From positions 124,001 through 188,000 of the forward strand of contig QXCR01000004.1 of NCBI GenBank assembly GCA_004380135.1: a DNA stretch of 64,000 nt, in the 5' to 3' direction. Below, piece after piece: positions 22,699 to 33,593 of this stretch (its first letter is position 1; every line of letters starts with the position of its first letter). The notes under the pieces were generated by a model. That model saw only the letters and a list, made by a program, of their open reading frames with translations. It did not search any database and was not told where the DNA came from. The stretch comes from Stemphylium vesicarium. Taxonomy: Eukaryota; Ascomycota; Dothideomycetes; Pleosporales; Pleosporaceae. Made by a program: the position numbers and the translations under genes.

Positions 22699-24192
22699 TT
22701 ATTTGCCTTTCTTCTCCTCGTTCTCCTGTACTGGCTGGTAAGGATATTTGATCGTGAGACACCAAATATCCAGATAATCGCAGATAGTCCAGATGACGTC
22801 CACGATGAAGCTTCCGTGCACCCCCACAGCGAGACCCAAGCACATGAAAACAAACGCGACTTGATAGACGTCGTTACCCAGAGCACTTGGCCAACCCACG
22901 CCAACATGTTCCTGGAGCCAAGGTCCAAGAGAGTCGATGACTCCGTAGATGAGTGGATAGATGAGTACGTTGCCCCGCGGGAAGCGTGATTTTGTAAGAT
23001 GGGAGATGATCATGCGTCCCACGGAGTAGGCATTGACGAGGCCTGCGTAGAAGACGAAAGGTACCAGATGTTGATGTAGAATCACTGGCTGCAGATACAA
23101 GTAGGTAGGGATCAGAATCCAGGCGGCGAAGAACGTGAGAAGTCCAAGCAGGGCCACGCGCGTCTTTTGTCCACGGGCGCGACGCGCTTTCATGACGTTC
23201 AAGGCACTTTCGGCGTCGTTAGTACGAATCTCAACCTCCGTGAAGTAGCTCTTACCTAGACACCGTGTTGAAGACCAGAACAACACCTCCGTAAACCATG
23301 TACCATTCGTTCCATGCCAGGTTGTATAGAATATCTGGAATGAAATCGTATGCCTTGACACCCAAAGTCTCCAGCATGGGACGTTGCCAGAAGCTACCAC
23401 CACCGAGGTAGGCAGTCAAAGCGTATACAATGCACAGTGTTATGATACCCTCAACAGGACCAGAGATGACACCCAGGGTCAGAGTATGTGTGTGGTACTC
23501 ATCCCATGTCTGAACATAGAATGTCAAGGATGCTGCTGTAGTTAGTAGCTGTTTTTCCAAGAATTGAATGGCACCTGAAATTTGGCTTACAGGCGAAGAG
23601 CGTGAGAACTGTCTTCCATCCTTGTCCCAAGTTCATGGTCGCGGAGAACAGTAGCACCTCTAAGGTCGTGTTGATCGCATCAACGCCATGGTCGAACAGC
23701 TCTCCAAGTGGACCACTTTGACGAGTTCTTCGGGCTTGGCTTCCATCAACAGCATCAAACGTTTGGTAGAGAAAAAGACCAATAGCCCAGCTAGCATACA
23801 CCCACGGTGGGCAGTCTTGATCTAGCGTTGGCGTGTACCAGAGCATAGTGAGAAAGTTGACGACAATAAAACCAAAGCCAGATAAGGTGATCTATATTCC
23901 TGTATCAGTGCTGGCACAAGGTATTGGTGGCTCAAGTGGGGGGAACTGGCTGCTCGCGAAGCCAGTCAGAGTCGTCTTGGAAAGATAAGGCTTACGAGGT
24001 TCGGTCTAGAGAGAGTTAGGACAGTTTATGAATGAGTTATGGGAAGACTTACGCCATCCACATAGGGAAGCATTTGATAACCACATGAGTGTAGAAGGGC
24101 TTCAGCACATATTGCGAAAGAAGACTGTGATCAACGCCAGAGTACTTGTACTCCCTGAGCTTGGGCAGCTTGTCTTGTCGAATGTACACCAT
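22699..24192 (-). CDS. CDP-alcohol phosphotransferase (choline/ethanolamine phosphotransferase)
   Basis: Six exons on the minus strand, 24192-24053, 24005-23996, 23891-23591, 23532-23256 (or from 23535) and 23206-22699; I count five coding exons in total, giving 411 or 412 aa. The catalytic CDP-alcohol motif DGxxARRxxxxGxLGxxxDHGxD is complete at about residues 99-120. Around it lie seven or more hydrophobic segments, and the protein ends with a Lys-rich tail (ENEEKKGK). The size matches yeast Cpt1/Ept1 (about 390). Known role: the last Kennedy-pathway step, making phosphatidylcholine or phosphatidylethanolamine from diacylglycerol in ER/Golgi membranes. Exon 2 is a 10-nt micro-exon that completes APNLITLSG, a conserved stretch. 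The acceptor of exon 4 is a tandem CAGCAG. Confidence 0.88.
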
Positions 24193-24678
24193 GATGAGGT
24201 GATTCCGCTTGGACAGACACGGTATCGGCAATGAGGTTGCGTTGTCGCAGGGAAAACAATGATGTGGGTTTGTTGGTGTGTGTGGGAGAAGAGGTGGTCC
24301 AAGCTTGAGACTACAAATGACGTAGCCCCTCGTTCTGGCCTGCTTTCACAACCACGTGGTGCGACACGTGGGCTGTACCATCACGCCTAAGGACCATGAA
24401 TAGGGCCGATAAAATATACTGTAGACATACGCAATGCATTAGATCGTACTATGGCAATATGATACATAATTTTGGCGCGGTCGTGCTGTCCTACGACATC
24501 ATTGCAACTCCTCGACTGGTTCGTGGGCTAGGCAGACCGCCCTCTTTCTGGAGCAAATAGACCAGTGATCCATTAGTATCTAACAGCATGAGCCTTGCTT
24601 GCCAAGCACTGTACTTCAGGTTTCTTATACTGGAACGAGTTCTGAGTCAGGCCACGTCTGGCTGTCCTCGACTGTAGC
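24193..24678. other. Intergenic, tandem minus-strand genes
   Basis: Upstream region of the phosphotransferase gene and 3' flank of the NIPSNAP gene. Nothing recognised. Confidence 0.4.
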
Positions 24679-25813
24679 TCAAGCCACAGTGCTCCAAGAG
24701 CAGGGCACGAGGATCCTGCTCCTCATTGTTTGAATGAGCGGTACGGTCTTATGCACCGTTTCGCCCCAACCTTCTACGCTCCAGCTCTGTTCGCGACGGA
24801 TCTTACGCTCTTCCAAATTGGCGAATTGCCATAAGTGGTGTACAGTGTTGAGGTCGCCGATCTGAACGAACCAAGCACCGACACCTTCCATGACTTCTCT
24901 TCGAGCTTTTAAGCCACGTCGCCAGTGTGTCTCCCACTCAAGCAGGTTACCCGGATGTAGTGTATACGAGCGCAGTTCGAAGATGCCACCGAGCTGGCGC
25001 GGCGGTGTGGTTGGCCAGAAGGAGAACTCTTGCATGAGGGAATTGTTCTTGGATTCAATCAATTTCTTGAGTTTGGCGTCGAATGCGGGGAATTCGGGAT
25101 GGGACTGGATGTTGTGTAGCGATTCATGATATCCCTCGTAACGCTGGTACTCCCAGATGTGCACTGTTTGCCATGGTTAACGAGGGGATTCAGACGGTGG
25201 GTTGGCACAAGACAAGATAGCTTACCAAAAGTATTGCAGTCGCCTACTTCAGTCCTCCAACTACCTACGAGATGCACCTTGTTCTCGGGGATCGAGGCCA
25301 TCTTGGGGTACCAGTTTCCCACCAGCTCAGTGTATTCATCGATTTTGTCCTGTTTCACCTCGTGAAAGACGATTGAGTGAACGTACTTGCCACGGGCCAA
25401 GACCTGTGAGAAGCTGCGCTCGATGTCCTTGTCGAGCTCGCGGCCCTCAGGTGTGCCGTATATGAGGGAGGAAAGTGCGCCGCCCTTCTTCTTCGCATTC
25501 TCTTGCTCACGTGCGCGTGCCTCCTCTACAATTGCTCACGTTAGCGATTCTCACAGCGGCTTTGCTGCTGATAGGGTGATGACGTACTTTCTTCCTGCTC
25601 TTTCCGCTTCTGAGCTGCCACCAGGCCGTCACGGAAGCTCTTTTGCTTCTCATTAAAACTCGAAGCATCATCCGGTGTGATGTCGGCGAGCGTAGGAGGT
25701 CGCAACGGGCCCTGTGTCGCAGCAGCAGCACCAAAAGCGCGAGAGCGGACAGTGGTGGCAGATTGCGGGGCGAGCATGCCGCGCACGCTTGCACAAGCAC
25801 GACGTGTGAACAT
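24679..25813 (-). CDS. NIPSNAP family mitochondrial protein
   Basis: Exons 25813-25588, 25525-25226 and 25163-24679 encode 336 aa. The first 35 residues (MFTRRACASVRGMLAPQ..., TTVRSRAFG) are a mitochondrial presequence. Two ferredoxin-like NIPSNAP repeats follow: the first from KYVHSIVFHEVKQDKIDEYTEL to HIWEYQRYEGY, the second from GGIFELRSYTLHPGNLLEWE to HHLWQFANLEERKIRRE. The exon 2/3 junction lies inside the first repeat, at GDCNTF/VHIWEY. Family role: mitochondrial matrix or outer-membrane-exposed proteins, linked to mitophagy in animals; the fungal role is poorly known. Confidence 0.85.
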
Positions 25814-26523
25814 GTTGACGGCTGTCAGATTCGGGCACAAGGTCGTGGTCAACAAAAAGATGGTTGATGACAGTGTGAAGGAAACGGATTGGGGGCACTT
25901 TGCTCTCTGTGCGGCCTAGAGCTTCCCCTCATCTACCTGCAGCTCTCCCTGTCAAGCTAGCTAGCGCGCCGCTGCACTGAACCGCCCGCTGGGGCACTGG
26001 GGTAAGTGCGCCCCACTCCAAACGTCTCCGCTTCACAACCACAAAAATCTACGTAATGCTCTCGCCCAGGAACAGCACCAAAGTGTACCATGATGATTGG
26101 AAACCACGCCTCTAAAACTACTCTGCCACGTCCGTATGCGTCCCGCACATGTCCCTCGACTATCTTGCTGCCCGTATCAAACAATGCCGTTGTCTAGCAC
26201 CCGAGCCCCAGTACTAGCCTTGTTCAATTCACAGTACTGCCATCGCCGGTGCCCGTTGACATCCTAGTGCTGGCCTCTAGACAGCGGGGGCTATAATATG
26301 TGACTGTTTCCTTGTACCTTCCCCGCCACGCACGCAATCCAATCCGACATGCATCATCTACCGCGATCACAGCACCGTCGCGCTGTTTCATCCACCCGAC
26401 GCGTGGGTAGCGCGAGAGAGAAGAACAGCAGATCAACACGATCCCATACCAGAACTCAGTCCTTATGAAATGCCAACTATTTCTTCCCAAAAGATGAATG
26501 CACGCTTGAAAACCCTGCATTGT
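25814..26523. other. Intergenic stretch
   Basis: About 700 bp upstream of the NIPSNAP gene and downstream of GAP1. Short frames on the minus strand (25957-26520) show no domain or codon pattern I trust. Confidence 0.4.
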
Positions 26524-28766
26524 CTAGTCCTCATCGAAAATCTGTAGCACGTTGTCTAAAATGGTTATGATGACGCGGGCTTGCAATCCGGCATCGGCCA
26601 TGTTGTTGCCTTTGTGAGGGCCCATTATGGATGGTCTGTATTGGGTTAGTCAAGATGGCAACAATCTGATCAGTCTTCACTTACGCCCAGCAGATGCCCA
26701 AGTTGGCAGTACTCATGCGGTTGATCTCGGAAGATTGCTGCACCCGGTGCAGATGCAACACAAGAGCACGGAGCGTCGCATAGTTGGGATCGGGTAATGC
26801 GTTGATCAGAGCATGCATTGAGTCTCGTCGCATAGTCTCGTCGTCGATTCGTGCAGCGTCGATGTACTTGCCGTAGAAGTCGCGGGTGAGAACTGGGTCG
26901 GGCAGTTCGCGGAAGAATTGCTTCAACAGCCCTGCAACACTGTTCACGTCGTGCTGGAAAGCTTCTGGGTTGCGGAAGTCCACCTGCGAAGCATCTGGCG
27001 TTTGTTAGTTTGGCAAGTAAAGCCATGTCATTTACACAACGTACCGCTGTCGAATAGGGCCTTCATTTGTTGGATGTGTGATGAGGTTCCCGGGATGCGA
27101 TAGATGCCCTCTACCTCCAATCCATACAGATCTACCGCCTGGATGCATTGGTATACTACCATTGGCACGGGTGAGCCATCTCGCCGGAACAGATCTTCTA
27201 GAGTGACGCCAAACACGGGAGTGACAGGGGGCTGAGTACTGTTGTAAAGCACACCACTTGTCTGCTGTGCTGTGGCCTGACCGACTGGACCACGCGGATA
27301 GTCAGGCTGCGGGTAAGGGTTCTGCGACACTGGCGAATAAGGAGAGTTGGGGTATGGTGCCGGTTGAGGCTGTTGTGGCAGGTGCTGCAACGAAGGAGGT
27401 GCTGGCTGCGAGTAGGGTCCGGCAAACGATGGCTCCTGCGAAGCCTGGGGGTTTGACGAGCTCTGCTGCAAGGGTGATGTCGGGTTGGCATCTTGTTGCG
27501 GCATTGCAAAGGTCGGTGGTGGCTGGCTCTGCAAATGCATTGAAGCGCGATTATTCCCGGCTGGAGGGGTTGGGTGAGAACGTGTCTGTGACTGAGTCGG
27601 ATGCTTGACATATTGTAGCTCCGACTTGTGCAGAGGCGCTTTGGACGCCTGGCTCAAGACGAATTCGTCAAAGTCTTTCTCGTTGTTGATCTGGTAGATG
27701 AGCTGATTGATACTGGGTGGTGCATGAGCAGCACTGCCCTTGAGCGGTTGAGGCGTGACAACTTGGCCGTTATTGACGACAAGTTTCTCGTTGAATGAGG
27801 CTGGCGCAGTGTTAGCTGCGTCTCGGAATCAGAGACAGCAAACTTACCAAACTTCTGCATCTCCATGGTCAGCGCGGCATCCGTTTCCTTGATGAGGTCC
27901 AACAGTGCGGCGACGGCTTGAGGTCGCGTGCTTGCTACGAGTTCTTTGCGCGAGGTTTGCGCCGTCTGCACCTTGCTAGAGTAGTCCTGGTCTGCTGCCT
28001 GCGTCTTGCGCTGGAGGTCCTCCTCGTGCTGAGCTGCTGACTTGGGTCCCTTGAGACCAAACTTCCTGCCGGCACCTGTGTCACCCGTCTTCACACGGTC
28101 GAGGTCTTCGGACAGCTGGTCGTACTTGGCCTTGGCCTTCTCCGCCAGCCGCTCGGCCTCCTGTACTTTGTTCTCAGCGGAGAGTCCCTGCTGCTTCCAC
28201 GTCTTGCGGTTTCCATCCATCTTGTTGGCCAGCTGCAAGAGGTTCTCGTGCATGGCGTGCAGGGCGAGACCGAACTGGGTGCCATTGTCGGCGATGCGCT
28301 CGTTCGCGTGGAGGACTTGCTCGAACTGCGTCTGATAGCTCTCGTGCCGTGTATCGGGCTTGCGCACGCCATCCAGCGTCGACTTGCTGAGCTTCTTGAG
28401 GCTGCCCGCATGTTCTTCCTCCAGGGCTCCTCGGCGCTTGAGGAAGTTGGCGAAGTCCTGCCAAATGTGTCAGCGGGTTTGACCGGACGAGCAGGTTTAG
28501 GGTGCACCAGCCCTGGTACTCGCAATGCTGGCTTTGAGGCGGTTCAACAGCGTCGCAACACCCACATCCGAGTGTAGGATGTCGTGAACACGTTGCTGGG
28601 TCTGCGCATCCTGGGGCGGCGCACTTCGCTGTTCAGGCGACGTGGGAGCCGCCTCGTCGGTCGGCGAGGCGTGGGCGCCATCCTTCTGGGGGTCGGATGC
28701 GCCGCTGAAATCGGGATTGAAGCCGTCCGTGTTCTCCATGGGCGGAATTGTGGGTAGGGCGTTCAT
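26524..28766 (-). CDS. GAP1: F-BAR / RhoGAP protein; GAP1 of the MAT flank
   Basis: Five exons on the minus strand, 28766-28512, 28457-27848, 27800-27045, 26994-26685 and 26635-26524, encode about 680 aa, close to yeast Rgd1 (666). The N-terminal F-BAR region (about 70-310) contains LLNRLKASIAS, DFANFLKRRGALEEEHA and long coiled helices. A Gln/Pro-rich linker (about 375-460) follows, then a RhoGAP domain with the arginine finger EGIYRIPG, LLKQFFRELPDPVLT and INRMSTANLGICWAPS. Known role: stimulates GTP hydrolysis by Rho GTPases at the membrane. RhoGAP next to MAT is a conserved Pleosporales arrangement. Intron 1 fits the protein only as a GC-AG intron (donor GCTGGT). A second Met at 28739 could be the start. 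Confidence 0.88.
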
Positions 28767-28977
28767 TGCGGGTTAAGATGACATGGTGGTTATGTACAAA
28801 CGTTGATCTCGGCGACGCGCGACCCCGGGGGGCGGAGGGGCTGCACGGACAGCTCCAACGTCATCGTTCCCGCCGTCAAGCTCTGTCTGCGACCTACATA
28901 GCCGATCGCCCAAAGCATCACCTGCTTTGCCATACACAGACTGTAAACTCCGTTGCCCCCCATCTCCGCTGCCCACC

Positions 28978-29930
28978 ATGTCGAACGGCTTGCCCGACGA
29001 GGTGGTTACCTGCCTTCAGAATGCCCGCTTTGTGAGTGCTTTTCGTTGCCATGACTCTCGCCCCATATTTCAGTCTTCAACATCTGTCCTTGAACAATAG
29101 CATCCTATGTTTCTTGTCATTACTTATCTTCTGTTTCTACGGCTTTTCCATTGTATTCAATCTTCCAATATCCATCCGCGCCATCCGTCAGTCATGCTCG
29201 CGTGCAGCAGCCCAATGCATTTACATCATAACTCTCCGATATGCACAATTCTGATACGTGTCGACAGCTTCATCTTGCAACATGCTCGGAAAACATTCCA
29301 CATGTTTCCCTGATGAACTACACCTATCTCCCCAGCACGCCTTACTGTTCAACTCCCATCATTATCATGACAACACCTTCATCATCTCGCAAGACTCATA
29401 ACCTGGAATCGAACACCCTAGTATCCCTCTTGGTCCACGACTGGATATCCCATCGACCACCCACTCTGAGTCAGCCAGGTCGTTCGCCTTCACCAGCCCG
29501 TCCAGCTCCGCGCTCTGGGTCGTTAGCCGAGCTTCTTCTTGGCATGAATACTGCCTCATTGAGTCGAATCAGCACTACCATCAACGGTGTTGCTGAGCTA
29601 ATTCCCTCTGGATCCGAAGAGGAGACTTGGTACAAGGCTCAGCATGTCGCCAACAACACTTTCAGCCCCGGTGGAGAAGATATGTACTCGACTTCCCCAG
29701 GCGGGGAGGGACTATGGGGTGGTGGCGGGCTAGAAGGCGGAGCCGCCAATGGAGAAATCCCCACGGAAGGCGATGGAGGTACCAAATGCTATTTGGAGGG
29801 AGCAGAAGTCAGGGTCGTCGTGGTCAAGGTCCGTGACGGAAGAATCGCAGATTGGAAGGGCCAGGTGCGAGACTGGGCCGTTACATCTGACATCGAGGTA
29901 CCGACCATAAATGGTACTCATGCCAGTTAA
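28978..29930 (+). CDS. ORF1: FMN-binding split-barrel (PNP-oxidase-like) protein; ORF1 of the MAT flank
   Basis: Two exons, 28978-29031 and 29268-29930, encode 238 aa. The junction joins SCLQNARF-type sequence (TCLQNARF) to LHLATCSENIPHVSLMNYTYLP, the start of a pyridoxamine-phosphate-oxidase-like barrel. IIIMTT and LVSLLVHDWISHRPP follow and are hallmarks of the fungal relatives of yeast YLR456W/YPR172W. Family members bind flavin; the substrate is unknown. The intron is 236 nt, long for this window, and the first coding exon only 54 nt. The gene is divergent from GAP1 (211 bp between start codons). In Cochliobolus, as I recall, an ORF1 of this type lies beside MAT, supporting the locus assignment. 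Confidence 0.82.
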
Positions 29931-30270
29931 CTGCCGTCAATAAACGGATTCGACCGGTGCAATGGTTAATTCAAAGGTAATTATCCTTCACATTCGTTGT
30001 CCTGAGAACAACAATTACGCTTCAGTAACTTTTATGGCGCACACGAAACCGCCTTGAGTTCTTGTGTTCGCACGATTATCTGACAGCATCTCAGAGTGCA
30101 TCAATTCAAGATACACCAGCAGATTACGAGTACATAACTTTGAAAGAGCCAAGCAGCGTGAAAATGGCGGTTGCGCTTTCGTGATCCCCGTTTGCACTTC
30201 TGCATCAGGGTCCAAGACACCTAGCAGGATCACCAATACTACAGCAATTTCTCTTCCCTCTCACCATGAA
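29931..30270. other. MAT 5' flank between ORF1 and the left inverted-repeat arm
   Basis: This is the 3' side of ORF1. No gene seen. It runs into the left inverted-repeat arm at 30271. Confidence 0.4.
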
Positions 30271-30352
30271 CTTGGTAAAGCGAGGGGCGGTGCAAGAGCA
30301 AGGGGACTGCCCAATTAGTAATATATTTGCGAAATGCGCAGGGAAGTAAGCT
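30271..30352. repeat. Left arm of imperfect inverted repeat enclosing both MAT genes
   Basis: Read on the minus strand, this 82-nt segment matches 33514-33593 on the plus strand. By eye about three quarters of positions agree, most differences being transitions. The outer 35 nt agree at 33 positions, including the shared run CCTCGCTTTACCAAG. Its inner edge lies 201 nt beyond the MAT1-1-1 stop codon. Confidence 0.85.
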
Positions 30353-30553
30353 AATTAGGTTAAGCAAGAGGCGCAAAAATATCGCCCCTACCCCGTCGAA
30401 TATTGAGAGGCGGAAGACGCGCGAAAATACGGAAGCCTAACGAATAAAGTTTGTAGGGTTCGTCAGCCTTCCTTATAGTCGTGGTCTTAATCGAAGATGA
30501 ACGTGGCTCTAGTATATAGTTCTTAGGGGCAAAGCTGATACGCACGAAGCAGT

Positions 30554-31767
30554 TTAAATATGGTCGAAGTCGTTGAATGTGGGAAGAGTAATATCTTCGT
30601 TGGCGCCAAGACGAAACGCCTCATGGTCAATCAGGTTCGATATGCTGGTGGCGAAATCGTCCATCGCAGTATATGGCATATCCTCAGAGAGACCTGGATC
30701 GATGAATAATTGTGAATTGGAGAGTAGACCGACATCGTTCTGATTGTTATGAACTGGGCCGGATAAGAGGTTAGTGAGTCCATCGTAGAACGGACTGGGG
30801 ACGAAGTTGGGAACAAGAGCACCGGTTGAACAACGTTCAGGTATGTACTCGAAGGTGTGGGGAGAATCAGTCTTGTGTGCGATGGAAATATCTCGTTCAA
30901 GATTTGCCCTGTAGCCAGTATCTCTAGCTGTCTGGCGCTTGGTGCGGCGTTTGTTGCGTGCAAGCACACGACCTTGTACTGCCGGGACAGACCCTTGTGT
31001 CGCTGCGATAGCGATGTTGTTCTTCTCAAATGATGAGTTGACTGACTGTCCGAGGAATGTTGGAGAAGTGGTATTGATGCTGGGGACGAAGCTATGCGCG
31101 TATCCCATGGACTGGACGTAGGTGATGATGTCCTCGACGGAGAGTGCCATGTCTGCACGTCCGGCACCGATGGATGCAGAATCGGAACCAGCGTTGCGGG
31201 AGATCGTTGGATCGCCTTCCTTGTCGACAGTGAGGATCCATCCATGAATGTCGAGATACGAGGCAGGATCAGGTAAATCGAGGTGAGGGCAGATGAGGCT
31301 GAAGAACTGGTCCAGAGGCGCTTGATCCTTGCCGATTTGATCACGAATAGTCGACCAGGCCTTCGTCATCAGAGACCAAAGTGATTTGTTTGGATCTGCC
31401 TCCCACAGCAGCCCAATGAGGTTGGAGAGCTTCTTCATGGGCCATTGCTTGAACATGGGGATCGTAATGTAATAGCCTGTGACAGTCAGACCAGCTTACG
31501 GCGTGTGCAGCAGTAAGAATTAGACTTACAGCGGAATCCGACGAAAGCATTGAGAGCTTTTCTAGCTTTCTCCGGTGCAGTGGAGCGACCGCTCACAGCT
31601 GGAGGTGCGAGCAACAGCTTGGCCGTAAACGCAGCCTGTGCAGCAGGCTCTTTGATGCAGCGCATCAACTGTACCATCTGAGCGCCGGTGCGAGAAGCCA
31701 AAAACTTCGCGATCTCAGCGCCAGTCGGGTCTCTCACCAGCGCCATGGCATATGCTTCAGGCGACAT
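30554..31767 (-). CDS. MAT1-1-1: Mating-type protein MAT1-1-1 (alpha-box transcription factor)
   Basis: Two exons on the minus strand, 31767-31530 and 31476-30554, encode 386 aa, a normal length for Dothideomycete MAT1-1-1. The alpha box begins at KARKALNAFVGFRCYYI, with the single 53-nt intron inside the Cys codon of FRC, the conserved intron position. It continues with IPMFKQWPMKKLSNLIGLLWEADP and WSLMTKAWSTIRDQIGK. The C-terminal 250 residues are poorly conserved, as usual, and include a basic RNKRRTKRQTAR. Known role: transcription factor specifying MAT1-1 identity, acting on pheromone and receptor genes. It is intact, with no in-frame stop. It runs toward ORF1, opposite to MAT1-2-1. Confidence 0.95.
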
Positions 31768-32218
31768 GGGGGTGAGGTGAGGGTTTCTTCGTTAAGGATT
31801 GCGAGCTTGCCAGTTTTGAAAGAGCTGAATGATCGAGCGAAGAAATTGGAGAAAAGTTCTGTGGAAGTGAGAAAGTGGGCGGGCGGTTTTGAAACAGAAC
31901 AAAGACAGGAGTTGGAGGGCTTTAAGTGGCTGGCGGGGCAGGCGGCAGGCGAGAGCGTCAATGCATTCACCTTCACTTCTCACTTTCCTAGCAGATCTAT
32001 TAAGGCGCCGTTGCGCTGTTTACTGAAACAGTGGAGAATTCATCGCCACCTAAAACCATCATTAGGATCACACTTCACCCGCTTCCTCACAGTCGCTCTA
32101 AACCCACTGCGCTTTCTATCCTCACTTCTCTTTGCAACTCTTTTTCAGCTTTCAGCTTGCTTTGCTCTTGATCAGCGACAACTTCTCTCCATTGCGCATA
32201 CACCAATTCTTCACGACA
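31768..32218. promoter_or_regulatory. Divergent promoter region between MAT1-1-1 and MAT1-2-1
   Basis: 451 bp separate the two start codons and must hold both promoters. The MAT1-2-1 side (32090-32215) is C/T-rich leader-like sequence. I see no symmetric duplication between the two halves, so the junction of the two idiomorph-derived parts cannot be placed more exactly within it. Confidence 0.6.
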
Positions 32219-33311
32219 ATGAATACTACAATTTACCCCACCATTGCTTCTACCGGCAACATCTCACTCGCACAGGCCCTCAAGATTGCTGAAGAGCGTT
32301 TTGAAGCTGCTCTGAAAGCCTGCAAAGACGATTGGGAGACCGGCAACCAGATGGTAATCCTTCAAGACAACATCCCACAGCTCTTTGGCGGGCTGCTCGA
32401 GGACCACTTCAAACACTATCTGGGCCAAGTATGCGGAACGCCCATCGAGCTCACTGTTATGGACGGTGGCGACAGCGGCTGTCACACTCTTGTTCAAATG
32501 CCGAAAACCCAGACTCACTCACCTCAAGCTCTACCTGGCGTTCAGTCTGCGCAGACATCGCGTGCTGAGCTCACTACGATTGACATGCACGCTATTGCTG
32601 CTGGCTTGAAAAAGGCCCCACGCCCGATGAATTGTTGGATCATCTTCCGAGATGTGATGCACAAGCAGCTCAAGGCTGAGCTCCCCAACCTCACCGTCCA
32701 GGAGATCTGTAAGCTACCAATTCATTCCTACTTCTAGACAACTGTAACCTGACTGAATGATAGCTACTCGTTGCTCCCGCATTTGGCACAACCTATCACC
32801 CGAAGCCAAGAAGCCCTGGCAGGATGCTGCTCGATCCGCAAAAGAAGAGCACCTTCGCCAGCATCCCGACTACAAGTATAGCCCTAGGAAGCCCGGTGAG
32901 AAGAAGAAACGCCAGTCACGCAAAGCCAAGCGAGTGGCCGCTGCCACTACTGCTCCAGAGGTCCTCAACTTTCAACTCACACCTACTATCACGACACCAG
33001 CGCCTGAGCCCATCTGCAAGCCTCTGCCTTCCGCAAACAATATGATTGCTGAAATGGGCAACACTTTCACCGAAAACGCCTCTCACTACTTCGAGTCAAC
33101 GGGCTTTCCTGGGACCTTTCCTCAAATGCCAATAACTGCGAACTTTGTCCACGACGCCAAGTCAATCCGCCACGGTCTGCTCGATGCAGAGTTTGCCATC
33201 GACTTCGACATGGATACGACATTCGCCTTATTCAATGACGAGACGTTCGCTTTTCGTGATAGCGCAGATAGAGATGCGACTCTGCCAGCGTTTTTTGAAG
33301 ATACCTACTAA
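32219..33311 (+). CDS. MAT1-2-1: Mating-type protein MAT1-2-1 (HMG-box transcription factor)
   Basis: Two exons, 32219-32708 and 32764-33311, encode 345 aa. The HMG box starts at APRPMNCWIIFRDVMHKQLKAE. It crosses the 55-nt intron within the Ser codon of QEIS/TRCSRIWHNLS, the conserved MAT HMG intron site, and ends with AKKPWQDAARSAKEEHLRQHPDYKY. PRKPGEKKKRQSRKAKR follows as a basic nuclear-targeting tail. Known role: DNA-bending transcription factor specifying MAT1-2 identity. The frame is open throughout. It is read away from MAT1-1-1, toward BGL1, from 451 bp of shared upstream DNA. Confidence 0.95.
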
Positions 33312-33513
33312 AAGCGTTTAATAAACGTCAGCTTCGTATTCGCGAACAGCGTTCCCAAAGCATTTTCATCTCCAATAATAAGGCAGCAACCTTAGAAGAT
33401 TAGGGAATCTCGTAAACACTACTTATTTGCGCACGCCTTCTTCGAACGTATTTCGACCTTTAATTTTTCTATTAGTCAGCTTTCACTTTCTATAGCCCTT
33501 TAATAAAACAATC

Positions 33514-33593
33514 GGCTTACTTCCCGCCCGTCTTGCGAACACATTCTCTATCAGACAGCCCCTTGCTCTAGCACCACCCCTCGCTTTACCAAG
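33514..33593. repeat. Right arm of imperfect inverted repeat enclosing both MAT genes
   Basis: 80 nt, partner of 30271-30352 in opposite orientation. Its inner edge lies 202 nt beyond the MAT1-2-1 stop codon. Patchier similarity may continue inward toward the stop codons, but I could not align it with confidence. Confidence 0.85.

Noticed and set aside
31734..31976. Open frame on the minus strand upstream of MAT1-1-1
   Set aside because: It overlaps the MAT1-1-1 start in another frame, has no MAT-associated domain and lies in the expected promoter. Treated as chance.
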